Of a stretch of 64,000 bases of DNA, positions 1 to 8,372 are shown one piece after another. Under the pieces are notes generated by a model. It was given only the letters and a program-made list of their open reading frames with translations. It made no database searches and was not told where the DNA came from. Source of the stretch: Poritiphilus sp965212595 (GTDB lineage Bacteria; Bacteroidota; Bacteroidia; Flavobacteriales; Flavobacteriaceae); the NCBI GenBank assembly GCA_965212595.1, contig CBDBVE010000022.1:1-64000 (forward strand). Direction: 5' to 3'. Within the stretch, counting starts at the first letter, position 1. Every line of letters starts with the position of its first letter. Made by a program: the position numbers and the translations under genes.

Positions 1-1445
1 ATCAGAAAAAGAATATGAGTGGTGAGGAGCGGATTGAAGCGGCAAGCAGGTTCGGAATACCATTAAGTGAAGAAGACGCTTCTGCAGCAAAATTCTATAA
101 ACCCGCTGCTGATAGCCCCGAAATGCTGTACTTAAAAGAGCGCCGGGAAGCCCTGGGTGGGTATCTTCCAGAGCGCAGAGACGACAGCAAGCCCATAAAA
201 ACACCTGATGAAAGTCTGTTCGAAGAATTTTACATGGGGACCGAAGGGCGGGAGGTTTCAACGACCATGGTTTTGGTAAGAATCATATCTAAATTACTTC
301 GAGATGAAGAGGTTAAAAATTACATTGTTCCCATAATCCCGGATGAGGCAAGAACCTTTGGGATGGATGGTCTTTTTCGTTATGCGGGAATCTACCAACC
401 TAAGGGCCAATTGTACCAACCGGTAGATACTGGGAGCATTTCTTATTACAGGGAAAGTACAGATGGGCAAATCTTGCAGGAAGGCATTTGCGAGGCCGGA
501 GCACTGGCTTCCTTTATGGCGGCAGGATCAGCCTATTCTCTGCATGGATTGCCTATGATTCCCTTTTACATTTTTTACTCCATTTTTGGTTTTCAGCGTG
601 TCGGGGACATGATCTGGGCCTGTGGCGATATGATGTGCAAAGGATTTTTGATTGGAGGCACCTCTGGCCGCACCACTTTAAATGGCGAGGGAGTGCAGCA
701 TCAGGATGGACATTCGCATGTGTTGTCGAGTATTGTCCCTAATATGAAGAGTTATGACCCGGCTTTTGCCTTTGAACTAGCCGTGATCGTAAAGGATGGT
801 ATTTATAGGATGTATGAGTTGCAGGAGAAAATATTTTATTACATCACAGTAACCAATGAGAATTATACAATGCCCGTGATGCCAAAAGGAGTTTCTGAAG
901 GTATTGTAAGCGGGATGTATCGCTATCAGAAATCTGGTAGCCCTGCGAAAAAAGGCAGGAAGGCCCATCTTATGGGTAGCGGGTCGATTATGATACAGGT
1001 ACTGGAAGCCAAAGAACTATTAGAAGCTATGAGTATTTCAACAGATGTTTGGAGCGTTACCAGTTATACAGAATTGCAACGCGATGCTTTGGCTGTAGAA
1101 AGGGAGAAAATACTGTCCACTGCCACCAAAAAACCTAAATGCTACCTCGAAACCTTATTGGAAAAGGAAACCGGAGTCTTTGTTTCTGCATCTGACTACG
1201 TAAAGTCATTGGCCATGGGCATTTCAAAATGGATGCCTGAAAGATATCATGTATTGGGAACTGATGGTTACGGACTTAGTGAAGCCAGGTCCGATTTGAG
1301 AAACCATTTTGAGATAAGTGCGAAATACATTGCCCTGAGCGCCTTGCAATTGCTTCATCGGGAGGGAGCTGCTAGCCTGAAGGAGGTCAAAGATTTTATG
1401 AAGACCCATGGCATCAAGGCGAAGAAAACAAACCCTTCGCTCTAA
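1..1445 (+). CDS. aceE: Pyruvate dehydrogenase E1, homodimeric type (3' part)
   Basis: Thiamine-diphosphate E1 of the pyruvate dehydrogenase complex: decarboxylates pyruvate and acetylates the lipoyl group of E2. The frame is open to the window edge (Q-K-K-N before the first ATG at 15), and the sequence aligns by eye with roughly the C-terminal half of E. coli AceE, so the ATG at 15 is internal and the gene continues to the left. Counting from that ATG, family hallmarks are DEARTFGMDG (110-119), ILQEGICE (153-160, holding the Glu that contacts the ThDP pyrimidine), and GGTSGRTTLNGEG followed by QHQDGHSH (about 214-235). The stop lies 6 bases before aceF, so the two form an operon. This single-chain E1 differs from the heterotetrameric E1 alpha/beta that many Bacteroidota use. 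The identification is firm; linkage to the island on its right is inference. Confidence 0.95.
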   Translation, partial: QKKNMSGEERIEAASRFGIPLSEEDASAAKFYKPAADSPEMLYLKERREALGGYLPERRDDSKPIKTPDESLFEEFYMGTEGREVSTTMVLVRIISKLLRDEEVKNYIVPIIPDEARTFGMDGLFRYAGIYQPKGQLYQPVDTGSISYYRESTDGQILQEGICEAGALASFMAAGSAYSLHGLPMIPFYIFYSIFGFQRVGDMIWACGDMMCKGFLIGGTSGRTTLNGEGVQHQDGHSHVLSSIVPNMKSYDPAFAFELAVIVKDGIYRMYELQEKIFYYITVTNENYTMPVMPKGVSEGIVSGMYRYQKSGSPAKKGRKAHLMGSGSIMIQVLEAKELLEAMSISTDVWSVTSYTELQRDALAVEREKILSTATKKPKCYLETLLEKETGVFVSASDYVKSLAMGISKWMPERYHVLGTDGYGLSEARSDLRNHFEISAKYIALSALQLLHREGAASLKEVKDFMKTHGIKAKKTNPSL

Positions 1446-1451
1446 ATAATT

Positions 1452-2771
1452 ATGAGTACCGAAGTGATAGAATCTAATCTTATACAAGGAAAAATGACCC
1501 AGCTTGCATTGCCATCACTTGGTGAGGGAATAGAAAAGGGAACTGTAATCTCCATAATGGTCAAACCGGGTGATACTGTAGTCCTGGAGCAAACACTGAT
1601 GGAGGTAGAGACAGATAAAGTGGTTGTTGAGGTACCTTCCGAAGCAGAAGGCGAAATTACCAAGCTTTTGGTCAGGGTAGGAGACGAGATTTCTAAAGGA
1701 ACGCCATTCCTTGAACTAAGCGTAAATGGTGCTTCTGAAGAGCTCCAGGCAGCCGAGAAGCCCACGGAAGATAAAAAGGTTGAGGTCGAGGTTGAGCCGA
1801 AGGAGACAGCTCCAAGGGAAGAAGTTAAAGAGATCTCCATTCCTGCATCAACTTCAGAACCCCAGCAGTCAAGAGTTTCTAAGGTCAGGGCCACCCCTCT
1901 GGCCAGAAAACTAGCTCGTGAGATAGGAATTGATATCGGCTCGGTCAGCAGCTCAAGCCCTAATGGCCGGATCGGGGTTAAAGACGTTAAAGCCTACTCT
2001 AAGCAATTGAATAGAAATAAGGGCTCAGGAGTGGGGTTAACGGCACCAATTACACTTCCAGATTTTTCAAAATGGGGAGCTATCCGAAGAGAATCAATAG
2101 CAGGAATTACCCAGGCGACAAGCAAAAACATGAGCACGACCTGGAGCCAGATACCTCATGCCTGGTTACAGGAAAAAGTGGATATTACTGCGCTTGAGGC
2201 GAAGCGGCAAAAACACAAGCAGCAGATAAAAGAGGAAGGCGGGGCACTTACGATTACCAGTATCCTGGTTAAAGTAACCGCAAAGGCATTGGAAAAATTT
2301 CCTGTATTTAATGCAAGTTTCGATGCTGCGGCCAATGAAATCATTCATAAGGACTACATAAATATTGGAGTGGCGGTAGATTCAGAACGAGGGCTTTTAG
2401 TACCTGTACTTCGGGATGTTGAAAAAAAGGGGATACTTGAAATATCTCAAAACCTTGTGGCTCTTTCTCAAAAAGTGAAGGAAAAGAAAACAAAGCCAGA
2501 AGAATTAGAAGGAGGAACCTTTACGATTTCAAATTTAGGAGGCATAGGAACTTCCGCTATATTCCCCTTGGTGAATCATCCGCAGCTTGCCATTTTGGGT
2601 GTTGCGGCCAGTCAGACCGAAGCTGTATGGGTCAACGGACAATTTGAACCCCGGGCTTTGATGCCACTTACCATAGGCTTTGACCACAGGATCATCAATG
2701 GAGCAGATGCGGCACGCTTTTTAAAGCATGTTAAAGAATTACTGGAAGATTGGTTTTTATGGAGCTTGTAG
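1452..2771 (+). CDS. aceF: Dihydrolipoamide acetyltransferase (PDH E2)
   Basis: Core E2 subunit that moves acetyl from E1 to CoA. Order of domains: one lipoyl domain (about 15-90) with the lipoylated lysine in VETDKVVVE (Lys56), a charged linker rich in Glu/Lys/Pro, a peripheral-subunit-binding domain (about 144-180, RATPLARKLA to KDVKAY), a second linker, and the catalytic domain (about 205-439). The active-site motif reads DHRIING, so His412 is present and the usual Asp of DHRxxDG is Asn416; Asn occurs naturally in some E2 enzymes, so activity is likely. E. coli AceF has three lipoyl domains; this has one. The start at 1452 is close to the aceE stop; an internal ATG at 1494 follows an AAGGAAAA stretch and is an alternative that would remove 14 residues before the lipoyl domain. 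No E3 gene is in view. Confidence 0.93.
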   Translation: MSTEVIESNLIQGKMTQLALPSLGEGIEKGTVISIMVKPGDTVVLEQTLMEVETDKVVVEVPSEAEGEITKLLVRVGDEISKGTPFLELSVNGASEELQAAEKPTEDKKVEVEVEPKETAPREEVKEISIPASTSEPQQSRVSKVRATPLARKLAREIGIDIGSVSSSSPNGRIGVKDVKAYSKQLNRNKGSGVGLTAPITLPDFSKWGAIRRESIAGITQATSKNMSTTWSQIPHAWLQEKVDITALEAKRQKHKQQIKEEGGALTITSILVKVTAKALEKFPVFNASFDAAANEIIHKDYINIGVAVDSERGLLVPVLRDVEKKGILEISQNLVALSQKVKEKKTKPEELEGGTFTISNLGGIGTSAIFPLVNHPQLAILGVAASQTEAVWVNGQFEPRALMPLTIGFDHRIINGADAARFLKHVKELLEDWFLWSL

Positions 2772-2800
2772 GGCTATTATGAACATTAAAAAACAACCAA

Positions 2801-3463
2801 ATGACCTTGTTTTTAATTTTAAAATATTTCCACATTTTACTTTTTGTATTCTGGTTGGGTACTGATATGGGCACCTATTATTCCAGTAAGTTTGTGATCA
2901 ATCCAAACTTATCGGCACCTCAAAGGGCAACAGCTTTACAGATTCTCTTAGGATGCGATTTGGGTCCGAGGATAGCAATGCCACTTATAATTCCGACGGG
3001 TATTCATATGGGAAGTTTGCTCGGATTAGTAAAAATAGGAGCTGTAGGTTTAGGTGTACTATGGTTGGCAGGTCTATTTTGGCTCATCCTGGTACTGAGG
3101 GTACACTTTAATAAAAATGAGGTGCAAAAAAGGAAATTGAAAAAGATAGATTTCTGGATTCGCCCTGTAATCGTAATTGCAGTCTCAACAGTAGCGATAT
3201 ACTCACTTTTTCAACCTACTTATATTCTCGCCCCCTATTTAAGTTGGAAACTTTTGATAGTATGCGCATTAATTCTATTCGGATTAGGGATACGATATCA
3301 TTTGGGTAAATTCACACCTGCCTTTGTCTCATTAATGTCGGGCAATGAAAGTGAAGAAACCAATAGCACAATGAAGAAAAGCATGGATAACTGTCTACCC
3401 TATGTCTACGGCATTTGGGCCGGATTGCTGCTAAATGGCGCCCTAGGAGTGCATTTAATTTAG
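2801..3463 (+). CDS. Integral membrane protein, DUF2269/CopD-like
   Basis: A 220-aa hydrophobic protein with about five or six membrane spans (roughly 5-22, 60-78, 80-102, 124-142, 148-166 and 196-216). The first span carries His11 and a Trp-Leu-Gly-Thr-Asp turn, and another conserved-looking patch is DLGPRIAMPLIIPTGIHMG (about 53-71). The layout and the intramembrane His resemble the DUF2269/CopD-type families, some of which bind haem, but I cannot prove membership. It follows aceF by 29 bases and precedes another co-oriented gene, so it may be carried on the aceEF transcript or belong to the accessory island. No function is assigned. Confidence 0.5.
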   Translation: MTLFLILKYFHILLFVFWLGTDMGTYYSSKFVINPNLSAPQRATALQILLGCDLGPRIAMPLIIPTGIHMGSLLGLVKIGAVGLGVLWLAGLFWLILVLRVHFNKNEVQKRKLKKIDFWIRPVIVIAVSTVAIYSLFQPTYILAPYLSWKLLIVCALILFGLGIRYHLGKFTPAFVSLMSGNESEETNSTMKKSMDNCLPYVYGIWAGLLLNGALGVHLI

Positions 3464-3471
3464 AACCAACA

Positions 3472-4191
3472 ATGAAGCATAGAACCATACGTGGATATAT
3501 CCGTTACACAAGTAAAAAACCTGAGCGTTTAGACGAGGAACGTGGTAGGGAGTTTTTTACCCTAACAACACAGGCCGATGAGACTATCGTCATGTTAGCA
3601 CACTGTGAGATTGATGACGAACCCAATGTGGTTCGCGATGTGGTGCATGCCATGAGAAAAGATGGGTCTCCTATTGATTGTTCAGTCCGTCTTTCGGTAG
3701 GCGATCGGTTCGAGGGCTCTGGTTGGTTTCACTTTGGAGAAGATTTCGCAGAATGTGAAACGGTGAACTGGAAAGATGGTCGGGTATCTCAACGTATCGT
3801 GACTAATGGTCATGTAAAGTGGTTGCAGTCTCACCCCATAGTGGGTGATGGTCAGTTGATGAAACTCTATGATCTTTCTAAAGGTCCTGGTAAACAGTTT
3901 GTAAAGGATTTTATGCTGACCTCGCCAGACCATCGAGGAGCAACTGGCCCTATGCTGTTCAAAATGGCCAAAATGAGTATAGCGTATTGGGGCGAAGAAG
4001 AAATTACCATTGCGGCCGGCACCTTTAAAGCCCGTCATTTTTCCGTTGGTGATACAGCCGGAAGTCTTCCGGAAGAACATCCACCTTATCACGTTTGGGT
4101 TACCGCAGACGAGGATTATGTTTTTTTAAAGGCAAGTGCGGAAGGGTATATGAAAACACATTATGAATTGGAAAGTGTGGAATACTTTTAA
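3472..4191 (+). CDS. Hypothetical soluble protein
   Basis: The reading frame is open from 3415, but that upstream part overlaps the end of the preceding membrane-protein gene. The ATG at 3472, eight bases after that gene's stop, gives a natural 239-aa protein starting MKHRTIRGYIRYTSKK. There is no signal peptide and no membrane span. The composition (many Trp, Gly and charged beta-strand-like stretches, for example GDRFEGSGWFHFG and ITIAAGTFKARHFSVGD) suggests an all-beta barrel or DUF3108-like fold, which is a guess. I recognise no catalytic motif. It sits between the membrane protein and the DUF3598-like gene, both also of unknown role, which is the only functional hint. Confidence 0.6.
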   Translation: MKHRTIRGYIRYTSKKPERLDEERGREFFTLTTQADETIVMLAHCEIDDEPNVVRDVVHAMRKDGSPIDCSVRLSVGDRFEGSGWFHFGEDFAECETVNWKDGRVSQRIVTNGHVKWLQSHPIVGDGQLMKLYDLSKGPGKQFVKDFMLTSPDHRGATGPMLFKMAKMSIAYWGEEEITIAAGTFKARHFSVGDTAGSLPEEHPPYHVWVTADEDYVFLKASAEGYMKTHYELESVEYF

Positions 4192-4224
4192 TCAAAGCGG
4201 CATGAGTAATGTCATTTGCCAGGC

Positions 4225-4241
4225 GGTAATACAATATTACC
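4225..4241. promoter_or_regulatory. Inverted repeat, possible operator
   Basis: A perfect 7-base inverted repeat with a 3-base spacer (GGTAATA-CAA-TATTACC) lies about 65 bases upstream of the next gene, within a 115-base gap. Partly matching GCCA/TGGC flanks extend the symmetry. No T-run follows, so it does not look like a terminator. An operator role is inference. Confidence 0.3.
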
Positions 4242-4306
4242 TTGGCCAGCATTGAAGAAATTAAAGATGAGAACATTTAAAAACAACACTTATTAATAGC
4301 AACGTT

Positions 4307-4828
4307 ATGAAAGAACCAGAATTAAGATTATTTCCAAAACACGAAGGAATTTGGGAAGGAACTTATAGAAGAATTAATGCTCAAGGAGAACTTGTAGATC
4401 AATGGAAAAGCAGATTGACCTGTGTTTTACTTCCGGGTGGAAAGTACCATCAGGTAAATCAATACATCTGGGACGATGGTTTTGAAGAATGTCTGGATTT
4501 TGGCGTCTGTGAATTCAATGAAAATAACGAATTGATTTTTGAAAATCCCAGATTGTCCGGGAAAGCATGGGAAACAGGGCGAAGTGTCGTCTTAATATGG
4601 GATTACAAGCACAGACCAGGTATGACGTTATTTGAACAAATAGATTTGATTGGCCCGAAGGAAGATCACCGTATTCGCGTTTGGAAATGGTCTGAAAATG
4701 ATAACTTTAACGGGGTTACAATGATTGAGGAACGCAAAGTTTGTGGGAAAGAAGACATAGACCCCCAATTTTGGGTAGACTTGCCAAATATCAGAACTAA
4801 CGGCCAGGAATCAAGATCGGATAGTTAA
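4307..4828 (+). CDS. DUF3598-like calycin-type protein
   Basis: A 173-aa soluble protein with an N-terminal signature resembling the DUF3598 family of calycin-like beta barrels: HEGIWEGTYRRINAQGEL (about 12-29), followed by repeated beta strands with many Trp and acidic residues. Calycins usually hold a small hydrophobic ligand; some cyanobacterial relatives are linked to bilin chromophores, but nothing here shows the ligand. There is no signal peptide. The gene stands alone between an inverted repeat upstream and a convergent quinone reductase downstream. A role next to the metabolic island (for example binding a substrate) is speculative. The family call is from motif resemblance only. Confidence 0.45.
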   Translation: MKEPELRLFPKHEGIWEGTYRRINAQGELVDQWKSRLTCVLLPGGKYHQVNQYIWDDGFEECLDFGVCEFNENNELIFENPRLSGKAWETGRSVVLIWDYKHRPGMTLFEQIDLIGPKEDHRIRVWKWSENDNFNGVTMIEERKVCGKEDIDPQFWVDLPNIRTNGQESRSDS

Positions 4829-4903
4829 CTAATCGATTAGTATCCCTTTTTTGAATTATGGAGCGTCGGGAAAGAATGCCTTATTATTTTCTTGGGTTTT
4901 CAT

Positions 4904-5548
4904 TTACAGATGTTGGCCTAAATACGACCTATAGTCTTCCAAAATAGCGGCGCGTTCTTCCTGGGAGATTCTAGATGCTCCGTATCCGACGAAGTCTGGC
5001 AATACATCAAATCCAATAAGGGCAAGAATGCCCTGATGAATATTTTTCAGGATATCGGAAACGGTTCTGCCGTGCGCTCCGGTCTCTGTATAGAAATCGG
5101 CCGGGCTACCAGTGGTGACACATAAAAATGCTTTTTTGCCCCGAAACCTTCCTTTGTCAAAAAAACCGTAGTCACCTCCGTATGCAAAACCGTAAGCCAG
5201 AACCCTATCAACCCAACCTTTTAATACTGCGGGCATGCCAAACCACCATAGTGGAAAGTTAAATATTAAGACATCTGCAGATAGCAATAATTCCATTTCC
5301 TTTTTTAGCTCTGGCGTAAAACCATCATTTTTAGAGGCATGTATCTGTTCACTTGCATATTTGTAATAAGAAGCTGTAGATAAGGCCTCGAAATCGTGTT
5401 TGCCACCAACAGGATTAAACCTTTTCGCGTAGAGGTCGGATATCTCTACCTGATATCCTTGTTCCTCGAGCTTCTTTTTGGCGCTAAAAGCAAGCGCTGA
5501 ACAAAAAGAATCGGGGTTCTCATGAGCATGTACGATGAGTGCGTTCAT
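4904..5548 (-). CDS. NAD(P)H:quinone oxidoreductase, flavodoxin_2 family
   Basis: A 214-aa flavodoxin-fold FMN/FAD reductase of the NQO1/MdaB/KefF kind, which passes two electrons from NAD(P)H to quinones or similar acceptors. It opens with the phosphate-binding strand-turn MNALIVHAHENPDSFCSAL. It has the family block FPLWWFGMPAVLKGWVDRV (about 99-117) with the following AYGFAYGGDYGFFDKGRF segment, and the third loop VTTGSPADFYTETGAHG. Length is normal for the family and there is no signal peptide, so it is cytosolic. It lies 13 bases downstream of the leftward MFS gene and is probably co-transcribed with it. It could protect against, or help process, a redox-active substrate imported by that carrier (inference). 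Confidence 0.85.
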   Translation of the reverse strand: MNALIVHAHENPDSFCSALAFSAKKKLEEQGYQVEISDLYAKRFNPVGGKHDFEALSTASYYKYASEQIHASKNDGFTPELKKEMELLLSADVLIFNFPLWWFGMPAVLKGWVDRVLAYGFAYGGDYGFFDKGRFRGKKAFLCVTTGSPADFYTETGAHGRTVSDILKNIHQGILALIGFDVLPDFVGYGASRISQEERAAILEDYRSYLGQHL

Positions 5549-5561
5549 AGAGTCTTAGGAT

Positions 5562-6827
5562 TTAGTTTTCCTCGCTTTCAGGTACAAACTCCCGGTACTT
5601 TCCTAAAAACAATAACGGAAATGAGCCAACTAAAAATGCTATAGCGGCATAACCAAGAATGGTATCATAACTTCCAGTAGTGGTAAAAAACCTTCCAAAG
5701 ATGTAAGGTCCGAATCCAGCACCTAATCCAAAGAAGGCATATAAAAGGCCATAAATAGCCGAATAGTTTTTCATACCAAAATAACGGGAAACCAAATAAG
5801 CCATAAGATCGTACTCCACCCCGGCTCCGAAGCCTAAAATAACAACGGCCAGCATAGCACTGCTGTAACCCAGATCTGCTTGCTGTAATATTAGGCATGA
5901 GACAGCGGGAATACTCAATAATACAAAGGCTACTATTGGAGCCCAAAAACGATCCAGAAGGTAACCTCCAACAAGCCTTCCTACAACCACTGCAAAACCA
6001 AGTGTACTGGCTAGAATTACAGCATCTGACACTTCAAATCCCTTGGCGGTAAATAACTTCTCTAAGTTTGGAATAGGTCCGCCAACCGCAAAAGAGATCA
6101 AAAGGAAAGCAAAGGATAGGAGCCAAAACCTCCAGTCGCCAAGGGCCTGCTTAACTGTCATTCCGGCGGTGTTACTTTTAACATAGCCTGGTACCTCTGC
6201 TCTGAGTTTGGCCACCTTGTCGGCAACTTTAGGATCATCAGTATCTCTAAAAAAGAAGTAGGCCAAGGGAAGGGCAATAACAAGTGGTAGCGAGGCTACC
6301 CCGATATATGCCATTTTCCAGCCGTAGTTTTCAATGAGGCCTGAGGCAAATAACTTTGCCAAAGAACCAAAAATACCGGTACCGAGCAGGGATAAGCCCA
6401 GGGCTAGACCTCTATTTTGGTTGAACCAGTTGTTAATAGCTCTGGTCCAGGTCATAGGCAAGGTGCCGGCCCCTGCCACAGCCAGGACCGCCCATAAGGT
6501 CAGATAAAGTGCTTTAGATCCGGTATTAAAGCTAAAAGCCATAAATGCCAGGCCAAATAACAATACGGATATCAAGGCGGTTTTCCTGGCGCCAATCTTA
6601 TCGGCGATATAACCTACTATTGGGCCAAAAAATACCGCTCCAATGGTAAATACCGGCATGGCCGCCATTACAGTATCCATACCCCAGCCAAAATTTGCAG
6701 TTAGCGGTATAGCAAAAACACCAAGGGTATAAAAAGGCAAAGGAGACATTCCTAAACCAATTCCAAATGTCGAGGCCATCACAACAGGCCATCCGTATTT
6801 AAATTCTTTGTAACTGCGTTTTTTCAA
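5562..6827 (-). CDS. MFS transporter, OFA/monocarboxylate-type
   Basis: A 421-aa major-facilitator carrier with 12 predicted spans. After the second span comes the typical loop GPIVGYIADKIGARKTALIS, and an equivalent GRLVGGYLLDRF loop occurs in the second half. The overall look (N-terminal YGWPVVMASTFGIGLGMSPL, WTRAINNWFNQNRGLALG) is closest to oxalate/formate antiporters and monocarboxylate carriers, so an organic anion is the likely cargo. The start is a TTG at 6827; no nearer ATG fits without losing the first span. It is transcribed away from the rightward catabolic genes across a 245-base shared promoter region, so it probably imports their substrate (inference). The quinone reductase follows closely on the same strand. 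Confidence 0.85.
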   Translation of the reverse strand: MKKRSYKEFKYGWPVVMASTFGIGLGMSPLPFYTLGVFAIPLTANFGWGMDTVMAAMPVFTIGAVFFGPIVGYIADKIGARKTALISVLLFGLAFMAFSFNTGSKALYLTLWAVLAVAGAGTLPMTWTRAINNWFNQNRGLALGLSLLGTGIFGSLAKLFASGLIENYGWKMAYIGVASLPLVIALPLAYFFFRDTDDPKVADKVAKLRAEVPGYVKSNTAGMTVKQALGDWRFWLLSFAFLLISFAVGGPIPNLEKLFTAKGFEVSDAVILASTLGFAVVVGRLVGGYLLDRFWAPIVAFVLLSIPAVSCLILQQADLGYSSAMLAVVILGFGAGVEYDLMAYLVSRYFGMKNYSAIYGLLYAFFGLGAGFGPYIFGRFFTTTGSYDTILGYAAIAFLVGSFPLLFLGKYREFVPESEEN

Positions 6828-6986
6828 AATAACGTTTGTTAAGATTACTAATATTGTTCCTAATATCCTGGTTAAGTTACAAAAACAGAAATCGGCCTTA
6901 CCTTAGACAGATTACTATGATTTGGGAGGGATTTTGCCGATAAAAAGTGCTTTTTTGGGAATAAAGCACTTTTTTAACCCGAAACG

Positions 6987-7020
6987 ATTAACTTTGTTAA
7001 TAATTAATATTGTTAACTAA
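6987..7020. promoter_or_regulatory. Putative operator sites in divergent promoter region
   Basis: Two overlapping imperfect-to-perfect dyads with a 3-base spacer lie 50-90 bases before the rightward aconitase-like gene. One is ATTAAC-TTT-GTTAAT (6987-7001, perfect 6-base arms). The other is TAATTAAT-ATT-GTTAACTAA (7001-7020), which matches the perfect dyad before hyuB in 16 of 21 aligned bases. The shared core is TTAAY-N3-GTTAA. The MFS gene starts on the other side, so one regulator could control both directions. Function is inferred from position and similarity. Confidence 0.5.
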
Positions 7021-7072
7021 AATAAAATAAATATATTAGACAAAACAAGTTTTTAAATAAATAATTCACAAT

Positions 7073-8341
7073 ATGGGGATGACCATTACCGAAAAGATCA
7101 TGGCACACAACAGCGGGAGAGAACAAGTGGTACCTGGCCAGTTGGTTTGGACAGATGTGCATACAGTGATGACCATGGACTTTCTAGGAAAACAATGTTT
7201 TAACAAATTTAGGTCATTAGGGAAGGCCGAGGTCTTTGACAAGGACAGGGTGATATGTGTTTCAGATCATCTGGTGCCTCCTCCCAATCAGCGTTACGCC
7301 AATATGTTGAACGAGTGGCGCGAGGTTGTCAAGGAACACGATATTACACACTTTTATGATTTGGGCCGACAAGGTATCGCGCACCAGATTATGGTAGAAC
7401 AGGGACATGTACTTCCCGGAAAGATAAGTATAGGCACAGATTCTCATGCAAATACCTATGGCGCCGTAGGTGCAATGGGTAATGCTATTGGTGTTACAGA
7501 TGCCGCGGTGGCTATGGCTACCGGTAAGGCATGGTTTCGGATACCAGAATCAGTGAAGTTCAATATTACCGGGAAATGGCAGCCGTGGGTGATGGCGAAA
7601 GATCTGAGCCTTCACATTATGGGAATGATGCATTGGAATGGTCACTTGCTATATAAGGCCCTGGAATTTACAGGTCCGGCCATATCGTCTTTAAGCATGG
7701 CTGGCCGAATGACCTTGTGCAATATGACGGTAGATTTAGGTGCTAAAAACGGAATCGTAGCTCCTGATGTAGTTACAGAAAGATATTTAAGAAGACGAAC
7801 TACAGATAATTGGGAGATGATTAATAGCGATGAAGATGCCAAATACGATCAGGAGTACGATATTGACATCTCAGACCTGGGTCCAACAATTGCCATGCCT
7901 GGAAAACTGGATGACACTGTGCCCATAGAAAAATTAATTGGAACGAAATTTAATAAAGCATTTGTTGGCACTTGTACAAATGGCCGATTGGAAGATTTTG
8001 CCACCATGGCTGAGATCATGAAAGGAAAACAAATTCACAGAGATGTTAATATGATTCTTGTACCCGCCAGTCAGACCGTTTATCTTGACGCGATACGCGA
8101 AGGATATATAACAACTTTGGTGGAGGCAGGGGCAGCAGTAGATACGCCTAGCTGTGCTTCTTGTGCGGGTCTTCATACAGGTGTCGCGGGCGACGGAGAT
8201 ATTGTCTTGAGTGCTGGTAATAGAAATATGACTGGGAGAATGGGTAGTAGAAACGCTCAGGTATATTTAACCTCACCTTCAGTTGTGGCTGCATCGGCTA
8301 TAAGGGGAGAAATAACAGACCCGAGGACCTTTGACATATAA
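7073..8341 (+). CDS. Aconitase-superfamily hydro-lyase, large subunit (LeuC/HacA-like)
   Basis: A 422-aa iron-sulfur dehydratase/hydratase large subunit related to 3-isopropylmalate dehydratase and homoaconitase. The three [4Fe-4S] cysteines are visible: Cys301 in VGTCTNGR, and Cys361 and Cys364 in TPSCASCAGLHTG. Other family blocks are GTDSHANTYGAVGAMG (121-136), CNMTVDLGAKNGIVAPD (216-232) and SAGNRNMTGRMGS (380-392). The cysteine-pair context (SCASCAG) departs from the usual GCGxC of LeuC, and there are no leucine-pathway genes around. The matching small subunit is not adjacent but one gene further on, with an amine oxidase between. It probably hydrates or dehydrates an unsaturated dicarboxylate in the island's pathway. 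ATG codons at 7073 and 7079 both fit. Confidence 0.85.
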   Translation: MGMTITEKIMAHNSGREQVVPGQLVWTDVHTVMTMDFLGKQCFNKFRSLGKAEVFDKDRVICVSDHLVPPPNQRYANMLNEWREVVKEHDITHFYDLGRQGIAHQIMVEQGHVLPGKISIGTDSHANTYGAVGAMGNAIGVTDAAVAMATGKAWFRIPESVKFNITGKWQPWVMAKDLSLHIMGMMHWNGHLLYKALEFTGPAISSLSMAGRMTLCNMTVDLGAKNGIVAPDVVTERYLRRRTTDNWEMINSDEDAKYDQEYDIDISDLGPTIAMPGKLDDTVPIEKLIGTKFNKAFVGTCTNGRLEDFATMAEIMKGKQIHRDVNMILVPASQTVYLDAIREGYITTLVEAGAAVDTPSCASCAGLHTGVAGDGDIVLSAGNRNMTGRMGSRNAQVYLTSPSVVAASAIRGEITDPRTFDI

Positions 8342-8372
8342 GAGTTACTCACAAAGTATTACAGAATAAAAA

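Noticed and set aside
488..742. Short frames overlapping aceE and similar overlapping frames in most long genes
   Set aside because: They lie inside well-supported genes in another frame and show no family motif of their own.
4829..4842. 14-base palindrome ACTAATCGATTAGT with a GTTAACTAAT half-site at 4824-4835
   Set aside because: It looks like part of the island's operator, but it lies between two convergent genes where no promoter is expected and the 3-base-spacer dyad is missing.
6828..6845. TAAC-GTTT-GTTA dyad near the MFS start
   Set aside because: The spacer is four bases rather than three and the arms are short; chance in AT-rich DNA is likely.
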